NCBI GenBank assembly: GCA_002704185.1
Contig: PAFP01000055.1
Location: 1-17,102 of the forward strand
Origin: Candidatus Pelagibacter sp.
GTDB taxonomy: Bacteria > Pseudomonadota > Alphaproteobacteria > Pelagibacterales > Pelagibacteraceae
Direction of reading: 5' to 3'
DNA length: 17,102 nucleotides
The position numbers and the translations under genes were made by a program. The notes below the pieces were generated by a model. It searched no databases. It was not told the origin of the DNA and saw only the letters and a program-made list of their open reading frames with translations. Each line of letters opens with the position of its first letter. The stretch's first letter is position 1. This document shows, piece after piece, positions 13,761 to 17,102 of this stretch.

Positions 13761-14870
13761 CTACCCCGCAATCCTTTTTGCTGCTGGAGGATCATCGTCC
13801 GGATCTGGATCGTCATCTGGATCAATCTCTAGCTTTGATTTTTCAGATGTGGATAGTTCATTCTTAGTACTTAAACCGCCAATTTTTTTCATCTTATCCG
13901 CAGCACCTAATAAACTATCGCTTCCATCATGTATTTTTTTCAACACATCTCGAATGTGAGCATCCATTTGACCAAAAGACTTCGCCGCTTTTTGAGCTGA
14001 TGTATAAACGCCATAAGCTTTGTCATAAGTCTTGGTTGCTAAACGAATAACTTCCTGGATATTTTTATTTTGTTTTTCAACTTTCCAAAATTGATCTACA
14101 GTTTTTAAAACATAATAAATCATAGAAGGACCGACGATGGTAATCTTCTTTGATAGAGCAAAATCAGTAATCTCCCTACTATCTTTACCAAGCGACGTAA
14201 TAGCATGTTCATTTGGAACAAACATAATCACAGCATCTAAACTTTTAACGCCAAGAATCTTTTGATAATTTTTCTTAGAAAGTTCTGTAATGTGAGTTTT
14301 TACAGATTTTATATGTCGATCTAATGCGTCTTTTTTTGATATCTCATCTGTAGCATTAATAAATTCATCCCAAGCTTTTAAAGAAACTTTAGAATCAATT
14401 ACAACGTCACGCCCTCCTGGTAAGTGAACAATGATATCTGGAATTTGACGATTATCTTCATCACTGAAACTTTTTTGTGCAGAAAACTCTACCCCTTTGG
14501 TCATACCCAATCGGTCTTGAAGAATATGCTCTAATACAAGCTGACCCCAATTTCCCTGAGCTTGGTTGCCACCTGCAACTAATGTTGTTTTTAAATCGTT
14601 AGCTACTTTGACCATTTCAGCTTTGCTTAAACTCATGCTGCTTAGTATTTCTTTCAAAGATCCTCGATCTTGAGCTATATTTTGCTGTATAGAATCTGTT
14701 GTCCCTTTCAGGGCAGTGATTTCATCTTTAAACCCTTTAAGATCTAAGACTTCTTCATTTTTTTCATTAATAATTTTAAGTTTGTCGTTAAATGCTGATC
14801 GAGCAATTACGTAAGCAATCCCTCCACCTAGAACTAAACCTATCAAAGTCCCAATTAGTATATTTTCCAT
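13761..14870 (-). CDS. rmuC: DNA recombination protein RmuC
   Basis: The 369-residue protein starts with a membrane segment (about residues 3-23, glycine-rich 'GTLIGLVLGGGIAYVIA'), followed by a helical, probably coiled-coil stretch to about residue 95, then the RmuC nuclease-like domain: 'QGNWGQLVLEHIL', 'DIIVHLPGGRDVVIDSKVSL' with the D/K core, 'AVIMFVPNE' and 'KKITIVGPSMIYYVL'. RmuC limits recombination at inverted repeats; the restriction-like fold suggests nuclease action. The C-terminus is a low-complexity Asp/Pro tail. A GAGGAG ribosome binding site supports the start. It is the first gene of rmuC-sbcB-trxA and lies downstream of the structured RNA and terminator at 15066-15262. Confidence 0.94.
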   Translation of the reverse strand: MENILIGTLIGLVLGGGIAYVIARSAFNDKLKIINEKNEEVLDLKGFKDEITALKGTTDSIQQNIAQDRGSLKEILSSMSLSKAEMVKVANDLKTTLVAGGNQAQGNWGQLVLEHILQDRLGMTKGVEFSAQKSFSDEDNRQIPDIIVHLPGGRDVVIDSKVSLKAWDEFINATDEISKKDALDRHIKSVKTHITELSKKNYQKILGVKSLDAVIMFVPNEHAITSLGKDSREITDFALSKKITIVGPSMIYYVLKTVDQFWKVEKQNKNIQEVIRLATKTYDKAYGVYTSAQKAAKSFGQMDAHIRDVLKKIHDGSDSLLGAADKMKKIGGLSTKNELSTSEKSKLEIDPDDDPDPDDDPPAAKRIAG

Positions 14871-14874
14871 AACA

Positions 14875-14880
14875 CTCCTC
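14875..14880 (-). promoter_or_regulatory. Ribosome binding site of rmuC
   Basis: The minus strand reads GAGGAG 4 bases before the rmuC ATG at 14870. It confirms the start codon and, with the trxA site, shows the minus-strand group uses classical Shine-Dalgarno initiation unlike most of the plus-strand run. Confidence 0.75.
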
Positions 14881-15065
14881 TATCTGTTATCTCGAATGCT
14901 ATGTGTGATTGAGAAAGAAAATTTACAAACCACAAGCATAACATTACGAGGTTCTGCTTAGAGTTTAAGTTGTTATGTAAGGGTATATTTTAAGAATATC
15001 AGCTCTTACATTACAAGGATAAACCGATTAAAATTAATGTATTTATTGTTTTTAAAGTGTCAAAT

Positions 15066-15128
15066 AAAAAAAAAGCCTTACTTAGTAGTTAGGTTCACCG
15101 AAATAAACCTAAAAACCAGTAAAGCTTT
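15066..15128 (-). terminator. Intrinsic terminator ending the structured RNA, upstream of rmuC
   Basis: On the minus strand an 11-bp stem (15128-15118 with 15082-15072) encloses a 9-bp stem (15112-15104 with 15097-15089) with loop TTTCGG, and is followed by a run of T (15074-15066). Each stem contains one G-U wobble in the minus-strand RNA; the same positions would be A-C mismatches in a plus-strand RNA, so the structure is selected on the minus strand. It lies about 200 bases before the rmuC start, in the same orientation. Confidence 0.75.
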
Positions 15129-15262
15129 TAGTTGGTTCGTCATTTTAGCACTACTGCCGAACCGCTACTCGTGAGTGTCTAAGTGCTACCTTCCTCACGC
15201 TTTCTGCATACAACATTTGGCCGAAACCTCCCCTTGTATGTCAGTTGAGGGTCACCCCTCAA
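15066..15262 (-). ncRNA. Structured RNA candidate with intramolecular kissing loops
   Basis: Read on the minus strand, this about 197-base stretch is markedly richer in G and C than its surroundings and folds into consecutive hairpins: stem 15262-15256/15251-15245 (7 bp, 4-nt loop); stem 15240-15234/15213-15207 (7 bp, 20-nt loop); hairpin C 15199-15194/15175-15170 (6 bp, 18-nt loop); hairpin A 15163-15158/15139-15134 (6 bp, 18-nt loop); and a terminator. The loops of C and A contain TAGCACT (15188-15182) and AGTGCTA (15152-15146), which are fully complementary and sit at the same offset. Strand is inferred from the terminator. I compared it from memory with 6S, SRP, RNase P, tmRNA and several riboswitches and found no match. 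It may be a free small RNA or the leader of rmuC. Confidence 0.7.
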
Positions 15263-15317
15263 TTAAAATCAATGTATCAAACTTTCTAAAAATTTGTTAT
15301 CTCCTTTTGATTGATTC

Positions 15318-15346
15318 TTTATTGCTCTGTTAGTACCGTGTATAAA
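15318..15346 (+). promoter_or_regulatory. Possible selO promoter
   Basis: TTTATT (15318-15323) and TATAAA (15341-15346) are separated by 17 bases, a normal spacing for sigma-70-type promoters, 33 bases upstream of the selO ATG. The -35 match is poor, and such boxes are frequent in AT-rich DNA. A weak AAGGG ribosome binding site lies at 15364-15368. Confidence 0.35.
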
Positions 15347-15378
15347 AAAAATAATATTAGCGTAAGGGTTGTATATAA

Positions 15379-16827
15379 ATGTCTTTAAAATTTAAGTTTG
15401 ATAACACCTATACAAGGCTACCAGATTATCTATTAACAAGATTGTCTCCTACGCCAGTAAAAAATCCCGAGTCAATAATTTTTAATTTCAAGCTTGCTGA
15501 AGAAATGGGTCTAGATATGAATGGAATTAATAATCAAAATATTGCTGATTTTTTTTCAGGTAATAAACTACCTCCAAATTTAGAAACTTTTTCGCAAGCT
15601 TATGCTGGTCATCAATTTGGTCATTTCGTAATTTTAGGTGATGGAAGAGCTCATATGCTTGGAGAGCACATAAAACCTGATGGTGAAAGAGTTGACATTC
15701 AATTTAAAGGAAGCGGCAAAACTCCTTATTCAAGATCTGGAGATGGAAGAGCAGCCTTAGGGCCAATGTTAAGAGAATATATAATAAGCGAGGCAATGCA
15801 TCACCTTGGTATTCCGACTACTAGAAGTCTATGTGTAGTAAAAACAGGTGAAACTATTTTAAGGGAAGATAAGCTAGAAGGTGCTATCCTTACACGAGTT
15901 GCAAGCAGTCATTTGAGAGTTGGTACATTTCAATTTGTTGCCTCAAATCAGGATATTAAAACATTATCTCAACTGGTAGAATACACAATTGAAAGACATT
16001 TCCCGGATCTTAAAAACTCAAATAATATAGCCTTAGACTTATTTAAAAAGGTTATGAACTTACAAATTAAACTTATTACAAATTGGATGAGGATTGGCTT
16101 TATTCATGGCGTTATGAATACAGATAATATGGCTTTGTCAGGCGAAACAATTGATTTTGGTCCTTGTGCTTTTTTAGATAATTATGATCCAAAAACTGTT
16201 TTTAGTTCTATTGATCATTACGGTAGGTACGCATTTATCAATCAGCCAGTTATTGCTCAATGGAACCTTGTCAGATTTGCAGAAACTTTGATTCCCTTAA
16301 TTGATTCTGATCATGATCAAGCAATTAAAAAAATAGAGACAGAAATTTTAAACTATGATGCAATTTATAAAAAATCATGGCTCCGTATGATGAAAAATAA
16401 AATAGGAATTTCTGGAGAGCAAGAAAATGATATAAAACTAATAAGTGATTTGTTAGATTTGATGCATAGAAATCAAGCAGATTATACAAATACTTTTAGA
16501 AATTTAATGAATGAAAAATTACCTAAAGAAAGATTATTCAATGACCCTGATTTCATATTTTGGGAAGAAACATGGCAAAATAGGATAAAAAAAAATATTA
16601 ATACGGTTGAAAAATCATTTGATTTAATGAGAGAAAATAATCCAGTTATTATACCAAGGAATCATTTAGTTGAAGAGATTTTAGCTGATGCAAATAATAA
16701 TAAACTTGAAAATTTGTTTAAATATTTAGATTTATTACAAAAACCATATAATGAAATTAGTGAAGAAAAATATTTAAATTCTCCCCCTCCAAGTGATAAA
16801 ATATATAAAACATTTTGTGGGACTTAG
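15379..16827 (+). CDS. selO: SelO family protein adenylyltransferase (YdiU)
   Basis: The 482-residue pseudokinase-fold enzyme transfers AMP from ATP to protein hydroxyls, acting in redox stress response in characterised members. Family hallmarks are all present: 'FSQAYAGHQFGHFVILGDGR' (71-90), 'DIQFKGSGKTPYSRSGDGRA' with K110, 'REYIISEAMHHLGIPTTRSL', 'GVMNTDNM' (N250) and the metal-binding D259 in 'IDFGP'. The C-terminus ends 'YKTFCGT', keeping the conserved Cys near the end (selenocysteine in some eukaryotic homologues). Length is normal. It is transcribed away from the structured RNA and rmuC, and is followed with no gap by a membrane-protein gene that is probably co-transcribed. Confidence 0.96.
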   Translation: MSLKFKFDNTYTRLPDYLLTRLSPTPVKNPESIIFNFKLAEEMGLDMNGINNQNIADFFSGNKLPPNLETFSQAYAGHQFGHFVILGDGRAHMLGEHIKPDGERVDIQFKGSGKTPYSRSGDGRAALGPMLREYIISEAMHHLGIPTTRSLCVVKTGETILREDKLEGAILTRVASSHLRVGTFQFVASNQDIKTLSQLVEYTIERHFPDLKNSNNIALDLFKKVMNLQIKLITNWMRIGFIHGVMNTDNMALSGETIDFGPCAFLDNYDPKTVFSSIDHYGRYAFINQPVIAQWNLVRFAETLIPLIDSDHDQAIKKIETEILNYDAIYKKSWLRMMKNKIGISGEQENDIKLISDLLDLMHRNQADYTNTFRNLMNEKLPKERLFNDPDFIFWEETWQNRIKKNINTVEKSFDLMRENNPVIIPRNHLVEEILADANNNKLENLFKYLDLLQKPYNEISEEKYLNSPPPSDKIYKTFCGT

Positions 16828-17102
16828 ATGTTAAATAAACACAAAGTTTTTATCTTAAGTTTATTAATATTTTTAGTTTCAATATCAACTGTTCTTGTTA
16901 GTTATTATATTTCAATCGTATATAATTTTATTAAACCATGTATCCCAAATATTGAAGGGTGCTACTCAATTTCGAGGGTAGGTCGTAATCCTCCCGCAAT
17001 ATACATTTTTAAATCAGGACTAATAGTCGTTTCTTTTTTAATTTTTTATTTTTATTTCCTATTAAGAACAGATAAGAAGTATTCTGAAATTTTTTTTGTA
17101 TT
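16828..17102 (+). CDS. Membrane protein of unknown function (partial, cut by window end)
   Basis: The ATG follows the selO TAG directly and the frame stays open to the window end (91 complete codons). The visible part has a hydrophobic segment at about residues 7-29, a short extracytoplasmic stretch with two cysteines ('CIPNIEGCYSISRVGRNPPA'), and a second hydrophobic segment around 66-85 followed by positively charged residues, suggesting a multi-pass inner-membrane protein. The 'GCxSISRxGRxPPAxxxFK' pattern looks like a conserved extracellular loop, but I do not recognise a named family with confidence. Zero spacing to selO suggests the same operon. Confidence 0.75.
   Translation, partial: MLNKHKVFILSLLIFLVSISTVLVSYYISIVYNFIKPCIPNIEGCYSISRVGRNPPAIYIFKSGLIVVSFLIFYFYFLLRTDKKYSEIFFV

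Larger units (their letters stand above)
14881..15378. other. Non-coding interval between rmuC and selO
   Basis: This is the only gap over 300 bases. From 14881 to about 15060 it should hold the rmuC leader; I see only an imperfect hairpin (14976-15010, outer stem TGTAAG/CTTACA) and a 6-bp inverted repeat CATAAC/GTTATG (14937-14942 and 14972-14977). From 15066 to 15262 lies the structured minus-strand RNA described separately. From 15263 to 15378 there must be the selO promoter (plus) and, probably, the promoter of the RNA (minus). No coding frame here resembles a protein. Confidence 0.7.

Noticed and set aside
13770..13825. GATCATCGTCCGGATCTGG-like repeats as a DNA repeat element
   Set aside because: They are in-frame Asp/Pro codons of the RmuC low-complexity tail, not an independent repeat.
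14937..15010. Hairpins upstream of rmuC as a second terminator or operator
   Set aside because: Stems are only 5-6 bp with mismatches and no T-run; chance occurrence in AT-rich sequence is plausible.
15066..15262. Assignment of the structured RNA to 6S, SRP (4.5S), RNase P, two-piece tmRNA or a glutamine/cobalamin riboswitch
   Set aside because: GAGGAAGG and GGAAGGTAGC fragments recall RNase P CR-I and the SRP tip, but the rest of those cores (ACAGAA...CGGCTTA; a GGAA tetraloop closed by C-G with AGCAGCC) is absent. There is no T-arm, no tag-like reading frame and no riboswitch core that I recognise.

Overview
The window looks like a chromosomal segment of an AT-rich, streamlined alphaproteobacterium of the marine Pelagibacterales/SAR11-like or HIMB59-like kind. 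This rests on the very low GC, the heavy Lys/Asn/Ile content, tightly packed or overlapping genes, and a gene order typical of Alphaproteobacteria: kdsD-lpt genes, a FYDLN-type zinc protein beside aroA, cmk, rpsA, ihfB, pyrF, trpF-trpB-trpA, accD, folC, trxA. The exact lineage cannot be fixed from sequence alone. There are no tRNA or rRNA genes, IS elements or CRISPR arrays.

Layout. 1-1567 (+): 3' end of kdsD, then lptC and lptB (lipopolysaccharide export); lptA is absent from its usual place. 1560-1832 (-): a small zinc-ribbon protein. 1890-11955 (+): one long run of almost contiguous genes, made of an aroA-cmk fusion, rpsA, ihfB, pyrF, trpF, trpB, trpA, accD, folC and a secreted histidine phosphatase. 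11956-14870 (-): trxA, sbcB (exonuclease I) and rmuC, converging on the phosphatase gene. 14871-15378: the only long non-coding stretch. It holds a strongly structured RNA candidate on the minus strand (about 15262 to 15066) ending in an intrinsic terminator upstream of rmuC. 15379-16827 (+): selO. 16828-end (+): the start of a membrane protein cut by the window edge.

Two things stand out. First, the consecutive genes trpF-trpB-trpA-accD-folC are intact, full-length frames, yet each has lost signature residues that are close to invariant in its family, while neighbours on both sides (aroA-cmk, rpsA, pyrF, selO) keep theirs. TrpB is the extreme case: Asp replaces the catalytic Glu109, Cys replaces Ser377 and the REDL and GQHG motifs are changed. 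The known intersubunit pair alphaAsp56/betaLys167 is lost on both sides at once. This suggests a re-tuned or repurposed TrpAB complex rather than random decay, but that is inference. Second, the non-coding region on the minus strand can form two hairpins of identical geometry (6-bp stems, 18-nt loops) whose loops carry perfectly complementary 7-mers at the same offset, a textbook kissing-loop arrangement. A terminator follows whose two wobble pairs are allowed only in the minus-strand transcript. It fits no RNA family I could recall and could be a small RNA or a leader/attenuator for rmuC-sbcB-trxA.

Functionally the plus-strand run couples shikimate/tryptophan, pyrimidine, fatty-acid and folate biosynthesis to translation (S1) and nucleoid architecture (IHF). 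The minus-strand group is DNA maintenance plus redox.
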